The position numbers and the translations under genes were made by a program. Under the pieces are notes generated by a model. The model saw nothing but the letters and a program-made list of their open reading frames with translations. It ran no database searches and was not told the origin of the DNA. DNA of 64,000 bases from Lingula anatina (taxonomy: Eukaryota > Brachiopoda > Lingulata > Lingulida > Lingulidae), in NCBI RefSeq assembly GCF_001039355.2, contig NW_019775584.1:186001-250000 (forward strand). Direction: 5' to 3'. This document shows, in pieces, positions 10,697 to 22,100 of this stretch (positions within the stretch are counted from its first letter, which is position 1; each line of letters opens with the position of its first letter).

Positions 10697-11507
10697 ACCA
10701 TGTGTTCAGTCTTGGAATGAATTTTTTTGCAGGACTATAAGACTTAAAAACTGCTGCAGAACATGATTTAGATAAGTTATGGCATCTGGAAATAATTTCA
10801 TTTGGTTGAGGTCATTGTAGTATTATTGGCCAGTGAAAGAAGAATGAGCAATCTTTTTGCAGTATGAATTTGTAGTTTTCAATAGGGCAAATATGTAATT
10901 TGGAGATTTATTTCTACAGTAAAGAAAACTTTTTTGTAAATGTTTCACAACAGTGTCAAGTATTTTTTGCTGGTGTTTTTACTACTGAGGAAGCTGTGAA
11001 TTTTTGGTGTGGACAAAAAACGACCCCTTGTAGACATAGTTTGATATCATAAAATACTAAGCTTATAATCTTGTTAGTTTCCCCTTTAATTATTTTCTTA
11101 CTCATAATTTGATTATTGATGCAATACCAGGCCTTTGAGAGATCAGAGAAAAAAAAAATTAAACAAATTGACAAGTGCTCGTCATAGTTGTAATACAACA
11201 TGGCATTTCTATGGAGAGAGGTTATGGTTATTACATACTGCCAAAATAATATGAGATTCAGAAAAATTAATAAAAGTTTAAAGGACTGTTGGGTATGGAT
11301 AATGATTGCATAAACAGAGCTTTTATTTATTGTTTGATTCAGTAACCAAAATGCAAACATTGAATATTTGAAAAATAAATTCATATGCTTTATTCTACAT
11401 ATAATGATGTTGATGAGCACAAACAACAGCTACCATACATTCAACTCTTGCCAGCAGTGCAGTTTTTTTTCTTTTTGTATCTTTAACACTTCATCAAAAG
11501 ACTGCCA
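10697..11507. other. convergent 3' ends of TMCO1 (+) and GTF3C5 (-)
   Basis: Plus-strand AATAAA signals occur at 11269-11274 and 11374-11379; a minus-strand AATAAA lies at 11322-11327. If the distal plus signal is used, the two 3' untranslated regions overlap by tens of bases. No other feature is visible in this stretch. Confidence 0.5.
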
Positions 11508-14500
11508 TCATCCATCACCTATGTTGTCTTGGGTCCCATGTTCTAATAAATCCATTAATTCAGTTTCACTAATATCTCTATCCATATCCTCTTCTTCATA
11601 TTCCTCCTCCATTCCCTGAATGTCTTGACTTTCATTCGCAAAGTCTTCGTCTTCTAACTGGCTTGAATTGAAATCTGTGGTGTCATCTGAATTTGAATAA
11701 AAAACACCATTACTTCTACATATATTAATTCATTATTCAATGATGGTCATTGAGAAAATTCTTAGCAAGCAGCACCCTTTGTATTTGTTCTCATTGAACT
11801 GAAGCAAACTGTAAACAAAACACAACTGGGATCATTGAAGATATGTTTAAAGGGATAACATCTGTTCGTAAGATATCCATATTTCACAATATATACATTG
11901 TAAACAACTCATAGAAACATAATAAATTCTATTTTACCACCAAAACAGCAGTTAATGCAATTATTCAAGAATTTGTGCTTGCCATCACATCATGTGACCT
12001 CCATACATGGCTACACTCTGTAATAATCTCTTAAGTGAATACAACAAAAAATCAAACTTTTTAGAAAAAAAACAGGGACTAACTTTGAATGTGGGAATGG
12101 ATTCATTAACCATTTGTAAGTATGGGAAAATTGCGCTTTACCCCAGGAAAATTCATTTTTTGGCCAAAATGAACAGCTGTTATCTCTTTAAATACTTTTC
12201 CTAAAAAAAAAAAAAAATGCTTGTGAACATGACACAAGATGAAGCCAGTTAAAAGAAATTTACCATTTCCAGCAGCTGTGGGATTCTTTTTCTGCCATTC
12301 TTGGAATGATTGCTTGACACAATCATTAAGCAGGTCACGCACTTCATCTATCGTTCCCTCTGTAAACCAACCATCACGTTCTGTGCAAACCTACAAGATA
12401 TTGATTTAATATTCATTTATTTACTTCTTACTTATATTTTTGGGTTTTTTATGATTATCAATTTCTAGTTAAAAAGTATTTTGATTCTTTCAAAACAATA
12501 CAAAATGTTTGGCAATAAGTGAGATGTTGGAAATGCTTCAAAAATTAATCTGCTTTAATACTGTCTAATACTTACTTCAGAGATGTTGACTTTCAACAGA
12601 TCCTGCACTGCTTTCACCTCGATATCACACACCTGATAGAACATCTGATGATAGGGAGGTATAATCCCTGGACGGATCTTGCACACATTCTCATTCTGAA
12701 ACAAGAGGATAAGCTTCATATTCTAAGCGAGGATAAGCTTCACACACAAACATAACAACTGGGGACACAATTCATCAAATAGTTCATCCATTCAGAATAA
12801 AGAAATTAATTGACAATTTTGGTTCCATACTAGCCTCTTGCACCTTTTGACGTGTAACAATTCCATGACAGGGATGTGCAGTGCTATTTTGCATACAACA
12901 TGATTTGTTTCACTTTTAACGACTGACTTTCCCCTTGGACAGTATTTGTAGGGTCTAATAGAGAGACACTGCATCACATTACGTACTTAATGCCAAGCCA
13001 TCATTTTCCTACAGGCTATGCAGAATGGAATTAATCTCTACACATTTTTCTTACATTTAACTTGGTCTTGGACACAATCACAACATCAAGTTACCAGTCC
13101 ATACGTTGTCAGTCAAAGTGTGCTAATAATCAGCTGTGTACATCTTTTCATCCAATTATACCCACCCTGTAAGCTTCTTGCATATCCTCCCCTGCAGTAT
13201 CAGAGACCTGTATTGTAGAGGCCTGGGGTTTTGTTTTAGATACACTGGTCAGCAGCTTATAGTTCATTGAACTTCTCTTATACACGAGTGATGGATTCTT
13301 CACATCTGAAAGTATTGTCAGCTAACCAATCACAAAAGAGATGATGTAAGAATATGAGTTTTGCTGGAGAGAAAAGTGACTTCTCAACAGATAATCTCTG
13401 AAAAGTTACACTTTACATTTTCTATGAAAAGTCCATAATGAATGTGTGTCAAAAGATGAGATTCAATATTTCTCTTAGTTGAGAAAAACAGCATCTTCAA
13501 GCAGATGTATAGTGTCAAATACCAAGAGAATCAGGAAAGAGTAAGAACTATTTAAATAAAAGAAAATTGTTCAATTAAATGAATCACAGGATTAACAGCA
13601 ACGCTTCTGAAGTGGGGTCAGCCATATTTAGTCGGCAGATCAGTTAGTACTCAGATCATCTATTCTGAATGGCCCATACTTACATATTCCCTGGCGCACC
13701 CTGAAATCCACCATCTGAAAATGACGAGCATTGGGGTCCTTCCTGGGATCGAACCCCAATTTGACCCACAAGCTGCGCCAGGGTCCTGTCGTGATGTAGT
13801 ATGCCACACGCGGCAGCACATGCTTGAGACGGCGATGTGCATGTGGAACCCCATACAAGTGATGTGAAATGGCACTTTTCGACCAAATTACACGCTCTGT
13901 GGTAAACATCTGAATATGTAAATGTCAAATAGTAAAGTCTCTCTTAAAATATCACAAGTCATAATATATTTCTATGGCCTCTCACATTTTTCAATTCCAC
14001 TTTTATATCTGCCCACTGCATGCTGAATGTCCAAAATTTAACAATCTTAAATCTATGCTCTTATTCTTTAGTTTTAAGATATCTTGATAAAAACTTTTGC
14101 TATAAAAATATAAGGCATCTTGCTGAAAAGTAATAAATGAATAAAAAGCATCTTTTACTTTTAAGTAGTTTTTATTGATATTACCTCTTTTACTTTCTCC
14201 AGCAGGTCAGTTAGACCCAGCTTGATAATGGGTTCAGTTTTCTCTATCCCTGCCATCGGCTCTGTGGGTATTGGATCATGATAGCTCTTAAAGATGGTGT
14301 AGGCTATCCTTCTTTTCCTTGCTACATGTAGAAGTTAAATGGGTAAAGCTAAGCCTTAATTGATAATAAATCTGTGCTGCCTGACTGATGGAAATATATT
14401 CAAAGCATGATTAATTCAACCAGTATGTCAAAATATTTTATTAAAATACAATCTATCATGAACTGGTGGATGAAAAAAAGAAAAAAAAAAACATTCATTT

Positions 14501-16551
14501 ATTTCTTTTAATCAAACTCCATAAATATTTAGAACTTAAGTTTTTGCCAGACTGATCATTATTTAAAACATGTCTACAAACTAACATATTATTTAAATAC
14601 AACATCAGCATCACTTAGTGTATTTTCATCTCTCCTAATATTAACAATCTAGACAAGCAAAGACAACTAACGGTACGGTGCTTCCAAAACCTGCTTTTAG
14701 GTGCTTTTAGGTTATGAGAAAACTGACAGTAGGATGTCAATTTTAAAATCAAAAGAAGCACTTACCAACACCAATAATATCTTTCTTTTCTATTGCATCA
14801 TGAAACTCTAAATCAGTCTTCTTCTGTTTCTGTCTGTAATAGTAATCTGTAGGCTGATCTAGGCGACTGAAGACTTGCGGTGGTAAAAACATTGGAATGC
14901 CTTCTTTTTGTAGCAATTCAGAGGAAGGCACAGGTTTGGTGATCATGATATCAGGAATGAGAGACTTGTAGCTTCCATCATCAGTTTTCTGCATTGGTAG
15001 AAACTGGATGTCTGCTTGACCTACAGAAAGCATAGACTGTTTTAAGCCAGAATTTATGATATTGTAGTAGCTGGCCAGGATTGTCCCGGGCTCGGTAGCT
15101 CAGTAGGTGAGAGCGGTCGCACGGTTTGGGAGAGTCCCGGGTTCGAGTCCCGGTCAAGCCTTGGTGTTTTCTCTCCCCATATCGCTACAATGGTGGCAGC
15201 GGTGACAGAGTTGGACTCGCGTCTTTCGGCATTTAGGGGGGAAGAGTGTAGTGGCTGGCCAAGATTGTCCTGGGCTCGGTAGCTCAGTAGGTAAGAGTGG
15301 TCGCAAGGTTTGCACGAGTCCCGGGTTCGAGTCCCGGTCGAGCCTTGGTGTTTTCTCCCCCCATATCACTATAATATTTTTACAGTATTTTTCACTTGAT
15401 GCACTGGACCTTTTATGAAAATTTTACATAATGAGGACAGCAATTTAATTACATGACTAACTTTTTAACTTAAATTTAAGTTCACAAAACACCCAAATAA
15501 AATGTTAATGTTAAACACTGAAGCATTATATATTTGCATAATTATTTTGCACACATGTACACCTAATTTTCTATAGTTAAATTGATTTCTGGTCAATGGT
15601 ATACTCATTTTTCATGATCTGTACTTACTCTGAAATTTGTATGTGGTACTAACACGCCCCAGTACTTCTGAGTGGTACTTGACATCTCTGTCACCTGTCA
15701 GTTTGTCACCCTGCATTCCTTTACCAGTTCTTCCATTTTTCTTCTTCCTTCTCCATTTCTGGACTTTGAGAAGCAGGTTTGTTGTATCACATCTGAGGGC
15801 AGAAGACAGATGTCAGTTTATTTTCATAATTGTTTAATGACAGAATTATGATCGGAGGATTCTCATTTTCTTGAATTTTTAGTAGTTGACATTAGTTTGT
15901 GGGAAAAATTTGGTCACTGGCAAAACACATTTCATGGCCATTACCTGTAGCTAGTTAAGACGAGTCTAATTATTAAGTTACCTGTCAGCATAAGCAGGTT
16001 TACAGTAGAATTCATCTGGTCGCCAACGTAGGGGTAGTCTTTTGCCAGGATCTTCAAATGTCTGTAACAAAATAGAAGTCTAACTTACCCAATTTCCACA
16101 CGCAATTTGCTCCAGACTGTTGTCTGTTTCAAGTTATGCCAGATTGTGAGATCCATCAATAACAATTCGACATTAAAATGTCAACTAAGTAATATTTGTG
16201 CGTGTGTCTTTCAAAGAGCGGCACCTTGTAAATCAGTATGTCTGAAGTTTGTGAATAGTGTGTGAGTGAGTGTGTGTGTTAGAGAGAGCAAGGAGTTTCA
16301 ACTGTTGAAACTCCTTGGAGAGAGAGAACGAGAGAGAGAGAGAGAGAGACCTTAGAAATGTTCTCCTCTCCTCCAAGAGTCTTCAAAGCTTTATCAATAT
16401 TCTCAATCACTGCAGGATATTCGATGCAGACAAAATCATTATCTCTCACGCTTTCCATTTGCTCCCGCTGTAGCTTTGTCGACCTTGACCTAGTTCTATC
16501 CTTCCAGTTCAGGTTCCTGTATATCCCGCTAGAGGGCATCTGGGTCAACAT
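11508..16551 (-). CDS. GTF3C5: GTF3C5, TFIIIC 63-kDa subunit (tau95 family)
   Basis: Ten exons in transcript order: 16351-16551, 15982-16061, 15629-15792, 14766-15020, 14185-14321, 13684-13909, 13166-13305, 12576-12695, 12264-12390 and 11508-11686 (stop TGA). All junctions are GT-AG and all phases agree, giving 542 aa (human 519). The N-terminus has FVCIEYPAVIENIDKAL and LGRVSTTYKFQ, the part that forms the dimerising barrel with GTF3C3/C1-type partners in the tau-A module. Around residues 321-338 lies GPWRSLWVKLGFDPRKDP, the hallmark of the DNA-binding half that contacts the A box. The last exon encodes an acidic tail (about residues 484-542) rich in Glu and Asp, as in the human protein. TFIIIC recruits TFIIIB to tRNA-type RNA polymerase III promoters. 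The first donor abuts a GA microsatellite. Confidence 0.96.
11851..12187 (+). mobile_element. 337-bp TTAA-inserted MITE, copy 1 (GTF3C5 last intron)
   Basis: TTAA flanks both ends (11847-11850 and 12188-12191) and the terminal repeats read AGGGATAACATCTGTTC and, inverted, AGAGATAACAGCTGTTC. Internal sequence matches the copy at 42775-43111 in the opposite orientation, and both are 337 bp. An apparent 65-codon frame at 12007-12204 is conserved only because it is inside the repeat. TTAA targets are typical of piggyBac- or Kolobok-related elements. Confidence 0.85.
15089..15160 (+). repeat. tRNA-derived unit 1 with intact A and B boxes
   Basis: The 72-nt segment has acceptor GGCTCGG/TCAAGCC, A box TAGCTCAGTAGGT (15096-15108), D stem GCTC/GAGC, T stem CCGGG/CCCGG and B box GGTTCGAGTCC (15140-15150). 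The anticodon arm GTCGC...GGGAG cannot pair, so it is not a functional tRNA but a SINE head or decayed copy. It lies antisense in an intron of GTF3C5. Confidence 0.8.
15273..15344 (+). repeat. tRNA-derived unit 2, 184 bp downstream of unit 1
   Basis: Same architecture as unit 1, with a fully pairing acceptor stem GGCTCGG/TCGAGCC and the same A and B boxes. The anticodon stem is again broken. The flanks also repeat: GGCTGGCCA before and TTGGTGTTTTCTC after each unit. The pair is thus a tandem dimer of a roughly 184-bp sequence, consistent with a tRNA-derived SINE. Confidence 0.8.
16289..16317. repeat. perfect 14-bp hairpin in GTF3C5 intron 1
   Basis: CAAGGAGTTTCAAC (16289-16302) and its exact reverse complement (16304-16317) are separated by one base. 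The hairpin sits between GT- and GA-rich tracts, about 33 nt inside the intron from the exon 1 donor. Confidence 0.9.
16319..16350. repeat. GA microsatellite abutting the GTF3C5 exon 1 splice donor
   Basis: A (GA)n tract runs directly into the minus-strand donor; on the transcript the intron begins GTCTCTCTCTCTC. The donor therefore lacks the usual GTRAGT context. Confidence 0.8.
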
Positions 16552-17428
16552 TTGTTAGCCGGTGTAACGAAACTGTGGGTCCGTGTTTATTTTTACAAAT
16601 GCAAAACGTCCAGCTGTGAAACGTATTACTCACTTTGAAAATTCAGCCATCACTGGTTTTGTTCTTTGATTTACCTCCTACAAGTATAACGTTGTAAACA
16701 ATTATGATAATCTGTTTTTGAGCAACTTTAGTTTGCTTCTCACTGATGAATTCTTTATTAAAAAACGGGGAAAACACATATCCTACCGATAGTAAAATAA
16801 ACATCAAATAAACTATTTGCCAGTTGTGGTCCAAATATTGTATCAGAAATATCAAACTATCATGGAATCACAATATAAATATTTTCAGTCACCAACAGAA
16901 AGCCCTGTTTCCTAGCTATTGCACCAAACACTTGCAATGGGTAAGATGAAACTTGCTAAAAATTTTTCTGGAGAACAAACGTTCGGACCATTTCGGGTTG
17001 CCGTTTAACGCACACATTGTCCCATCTATAATATACTGAGCACTAAAGTAGTTTTAATTTCAGGGCAATTTAACTAAGGTCTAAGTGCAAAATGTAACTG
17101 GTAAAAAGAAGAAAAATCTTCTCATAAATGTATCTGTTGTAAAAACTGTAAGCGTTATAGAAAGGTCATATTTTCTACGTCTATATGTATTCTGAAAATT
17201 AAGCTTATGATATTTTCTAATTCAGAACTTAAAAACGATCAAACTTCTAAAATATATTGATATCAACAGTTCTTTCTGAAATGTGCAGGAAAACAGGGAC
17301 TTTTAAATGACTGAACTCTCTCTTAATCACCTCAGGGAAGAATACCCTCATTATCGATTATCTATTAATATATAATTATTAAGATAAAGAGGATTCCTTT
17401 GGGCTTTTCGTCCGCTGGAAAGTCCCCC

Positions 17429-17575
17429 TGTCAGATCGCATTATACAGTATCAGACGCGACACCGCTCTTGCCTCGTACGCGATGTGATAGTGACGATTC
17501 TCAGCGGGGTTGAAAAGCATTGCATCACCACTCAAAATTTGTTCAGGGTATGATACTGTGTAATGCGATTTGACA
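17429..17575. repeat. short inverted-repeat element with 25-bp arms
   Basis: Arms at 17429-17453 and 17551-17575 are reverse complements at 23 of 25 positions (core ATCGCATTA). The interior is GC-richer than the surroundings. No target duplication is clear. Confidence 0.6.
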
Positions 17576-18589
17576 CACACCTTGAAAACGGGTAGTGTGG
17601 TCTGATCTACCGGTGAATTCACGATCATTCGGTGCCGAGTCTGGTAGTTGGGTAGGCCTGAATAAGGTGGGATCTATAAATTTGTGTAATTATTTCACCC
17701 GAAATAGAGCCTATGCAACCTTCTCCCTCATTCTCGTATTTCAAGGGTGACCAGGATCGGGGCACTACATACAGTAACTTAATTCCTTATGTATATTTCA
17801 ACTTCTGAATTTTGGTGTCGACCGTATTCAGAATCGTGGGGGTAAGTCTGTAAAGTATATAGGTTAGGGGAGAGTAAGTAAATTATGAATTTAGAAATGC
17901 CATCTACTCAAAACCGGGAAGATTTTTAACCTTGGTTTTTACTTAGTTTCTAAAAGAGATAATTTAATGTGTCGTTAGACATGAAACACTGTCTATTGTA
18001 GATCGTGTTAATTTTCATGAAGAACAAAGGAATTCCACATAGAAAATTAACAGGAATTATTGTATTACTGAGTAATGATCGATTTTATTTCATTATTAGG
18101 TCTACTTTATGAAGATGACCATCTTGAATAAGATCTCAGTGTATTCATATGCATAATTATAATAACAGATGCTTTGAATATCATCAGGGGCAGTGGGGTG
18201 CAGCTGAACACCCCAACTAGAGCTCCTATGGATTTTTGATTTTTGATTTTTTGATTTTTTTTTACCTTTAAGAATTGTAAGATTTTTCCTTTCTTCCCGT
18301 CCATCAGATTTTTTTTTACTTTTCCTTCAGTCATCGTAACCAGCCGCATAAGGGAAGATATTCAGGACGAATCGCGTGCACTAAGATGATAATTGCGTTT
18401 GTAAATTTATAAGTTTCGCAACCTTCTCACAAATTTCAAGTATTGCGCCCTATTGTGCCTAGTAAGATTTTAGAGTGATACATGTAGCATAGTTCATATA
18501 TATCGACCTCTCTTTATGTTTCTGTGCACAGAAAATTATCAGTGAATATCTAGTAGGCCTAAACTAGAAAAGCACTCCGAGAGCGCAGA

Positions 18590-18801
18590 CCTCCGCCAAG
18601 GCAGCAATTTTTGATTATTATTGATTATTGATTGATTATTGATCCAGATCACCACCAAAAACTAATCATCTGTTCCTTGGCCCACTTCTGACAGTTTCTG
18701 AAAATTTCATCAAAAGCGGTCCATAACTTTTTGAGTTATGTTGATGACAGACAGACAAACAAACAAACACAGGGGTGAAAACATAACCTCCTTGGCGGAG
18801 G
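18590..18801. mobile_element. 212-bp MITE-like element with CCTCCGCCAAGG ends
   Basis: Perfect 12-bp terminal inverted repeats CCTCCGCCAAGG lie at 18590-18601 and 18790-18801. The interior has a GATTATT array, a segment ending AACTTTTTGAGTTATG and a CAAA tract. Very similar repeats are familiar from many marine invertebrate genomes; that statement is from memory, not a search. Confidence 0.65.
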
Positions 18802-19196
18802 ACCTTACGGCAGTCACCGGGTAATGCTACTCTGATAATGTTCATATGCAGCATCCCATTTCTGATTTCTAAGCCTTTGCATAAATTGTTACATCAAATA
18901 CTTTTAAGAAAGCACCGACATTCTCCCCCCCCCCCCCCCCTCCACCCACACACCTCTTTCCTTCGTTTTGCCAGGGAATTGTATCGACTACGATACAATT
19001 TTCCTGGTTTTGCTGAAGGACGAAATGCAAATCCTACATTGCACCAGGTGCGCTTGAGGGATTCCCCCTCCAGGTGGTGCTGCTGTCGCAGATTGTTTAT
19101 TTCTCAGTACGATGGCGGAAAATACCCTACCTCAGAGTATTGCCCTCAAAGAAACTCGCAGTTCTCGGCATTTTTAAAAGGAAAAGGTGTGACAAA

Positions 19197-22100
19197 ATGG
19201 TGATTGTGACTTTCCATCTCGTGACCGCTGGGTTTATTTACTGGAGGGATGCGGCACGTTTTGTGAAATGTATGAAAACAAGAGAGAAACCTAGAGTAGA
19301 GGTAAGCAGAAACTCGACCTCCGTGACTCCATCGCAAGGTTACCAAAACACATAGCATGTCAAGCTTGTTCATATTGACTTAAAGTGCCCTAGCTCTCTA
19401 ATGGCATATGCTTTTCTTTACTTTAGGCTAGACTTGGTATTTTGAGTCTCATTACAAAGACACCACTATATTACGAGATGGACAACTTGTAACGTTAATA
19501 ATCATGAATTATATAAAGTCATGACTTGTGTGTTTGTTTTCGCTTTAGTTTTATTTCAGCATGTCAAACTCAACTGATCTTTATCTATCAAGTTCAGTTG
19601 AAGTGCTGGGATTAAAATCGTGTGGGTAGATTTGATCAATTTTAAATAGATTGGTTGGTCCAGGAGATAAACTGCTGATTGGCAGCTGCATATATATCTA
19701 CTCCTGTATTCTATAACTGGTAGTAGTGCATAGCCAGCTTAGACCAGTTTACGTAGTGCAGTGATTGATATTTCATTTATTTTACAATCCCAGACAATGC
19801 TGTATGACAGACTGGATATATATACATATAGAATAACAACATTGGCTGTGATTTAAGTCCTTTTCATGGTTGTAACAGTAAGTTTTGAGGGATTGACAAC
19901 TTAATAGCCTATAGCTGGCTATTATGTAAGATAGCCCACTAGATGAAAAAAAGAAAGAAAATGGTGGGCTCCATTTCTTCAATAATTTGTTATTTGTATT
20001 GTCATAAAAAAAAACAGAGGATAAATGAAGAATATTTCCAGATTTCCAGAAAGACATGAAAATAATAGCCATTTTAGGTCAGAATTTATTTACTGCAAGT
20101 CTTCAAGAAAGTAGGACTACCACAAATTTTCACATGTGTGACAAAGATACAGTAAAATTAACACATTTAAAACATATGGAGCGCATTTATTAACAATCTC
20201 ATAAATTTGGTCTATTAGTTGGTTTGTTAATGACATAGAGTTATAGGTATTAGGCACCAAAGTGAAAATGGACTACTATTGTGACTAATGACCATTTGTT
20301 TAAACCATTTGTTTAATATAGAAGTCTGCTGTTTGGTATAAGTTTGTTTCAGACATATAGATTATCCTCTGATTCTTATTTGAACTTTGCTTTTTAAGGA
20401 AAGATGTAAAATAAAAACTTTGAACACATTTTAAAACCATTAATGCTGCTGTCAGTACAATTTATGTTAAATGTAGAAATTTTAACTTACCAAAAAATTG
20501 AAATAAAAAGATTTGATCTGCAGCTGTATTTTTATTCATCAATTGAAAATATATATTCTTTACAGAGATAAAGCATTATAATACTTGAATTAATTTTTCC
20601 ATTTCCTTAGCCTTAAGTGAATATGGCATTTCTTCCAATATCATTGCTTTCAGTCAGCTCAGTCTTTGTAACTGTTTTCAGAAACTCTCCAAGTGCTAAT
20701 TCAGATGTGACAAGTTGAGAAAGAACTCGGGAATAGCTGACCCCCAAGTAGTTTAACTTTAAACCTCACTGTTTTAATGAAAAGAAATGGTACATATAAA
20801 GGCATACAGCAACTTCAAAAAACCTTAAATTCCATGGCTGATGTTAGCATAAAAGATTTCCCCCATGACAAAAAGTAATTTACTTGGCTAAGGACCTTGG
20901 AAAACATTCAATTATATATTTGCTATTCTGGCTTAAACATACAGCCGTTAGAATCTTTTGGGTTTTGGCTCAAAACAGAAAAAAAGAAAAAAATTGATGT
21001 GAGACTGAGCCCATGTGAGCATAGTTTTTGATTGAGAAATAGGTTTATTTTACAAGTCCTTTGTGTACAGTTAAAAAAAAAGATAAGAAAATATGTCTCA
21101 GATAAAACATATTTTAGCTACCTTACATATTGGTATACCTTTTAGTGATTTAGTCAACACCAGAAAAACTGTATTCCCCATAATCACCCATACATTCATG
21201 GCTACCATAGCCGAGTAGGGTTACTTAATTAGTTGTTCTGTTTGCCAAATATTATTGGCAACAGTAGCTGTTTATGTGGGACCCTTGCTGTTTCATAGAC
21301 GGATAAAAGTATTTAGATTTCCTTTGGTTTTTTCCTCATAAATGCAGCAGGCTAAATCATTTTGAATGGTATTTTATGTATAAAAAAATCTCTCCTAAAG
21401 CATGGGAAGGGGGGGGGCATATCAGAATTTCCTTCTTGTAGCATTTTTCAAAATATTTCTTGTTCTAGTGGGAGCAGAAAGACATCCTTGGGTTTTGAAC
21501 TATATTAATTCTTCTTGAACTATATTAGTTCTTTGTTTCAGTGCCAAAGCAAAACATGATCTCTGTTTATGTAAAACCACAGTTAAATCATATTGCTTAT
21601 AAATGAGTCTAAAATGAAATGTGTTAATTTACCAAAGGAAGTTGTCCCTGCTTCTGACTATACTGTATAGAGCATTGCAGAGTGTGCTAATAAGTAATAT
21701 GAATGTTTTAATGACAAAATCTTTACCAATGAGTTCATTAGAGGAGATTGTCTTTCAATACTGTATATTATAATATTTATGGAAATATTTACTAATGTCT
21801 GTGTCATCAAGCAAAACGAGTTCATTTCCTTCACATCACCTCTGAGACACATTGACATTTGTTAGAGCCTACTTGCCACTATAAAACTATCTGACAGAAA
21901 ATTTGTAATGGACCTTATGATTTGGTTATGTCACTTTGGTAATTTTCTACCTAATATCTTTTCTCCTACTGTTAGTATTTGGAAGGAGATTATTAGAGGA
22001 TACTATAAACCTTCATGATACGCTCATTTGAAAGTTGAAACTCAGTCACGTCTGGGCTAATGCAGAATTTTTGTCATATACGGTATACTCCATATCATTC

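Larger units (their letters stand above)
16552..19196. other. intergenic region between divergent GTF3C5 and PDE2A
   Basis: No coding exon was recognised. It must hold both 5' untranslated regions and promoters. It contains the inverted-repeat elements at 17429-17575 and 18590-18801, T-rich GATTTTT repeats near 18235-18265, and a C-homopolymer near 18925. Confidence 0.6.

Noticed and set aside
15089-15344. Two functional tRNA genes
   Set aside because: A box, B box, D and T stems are good, but the anticodon stems do not pair and the flanks repeat with a 184-bp period, which fits a tRNA-derived repeat better.
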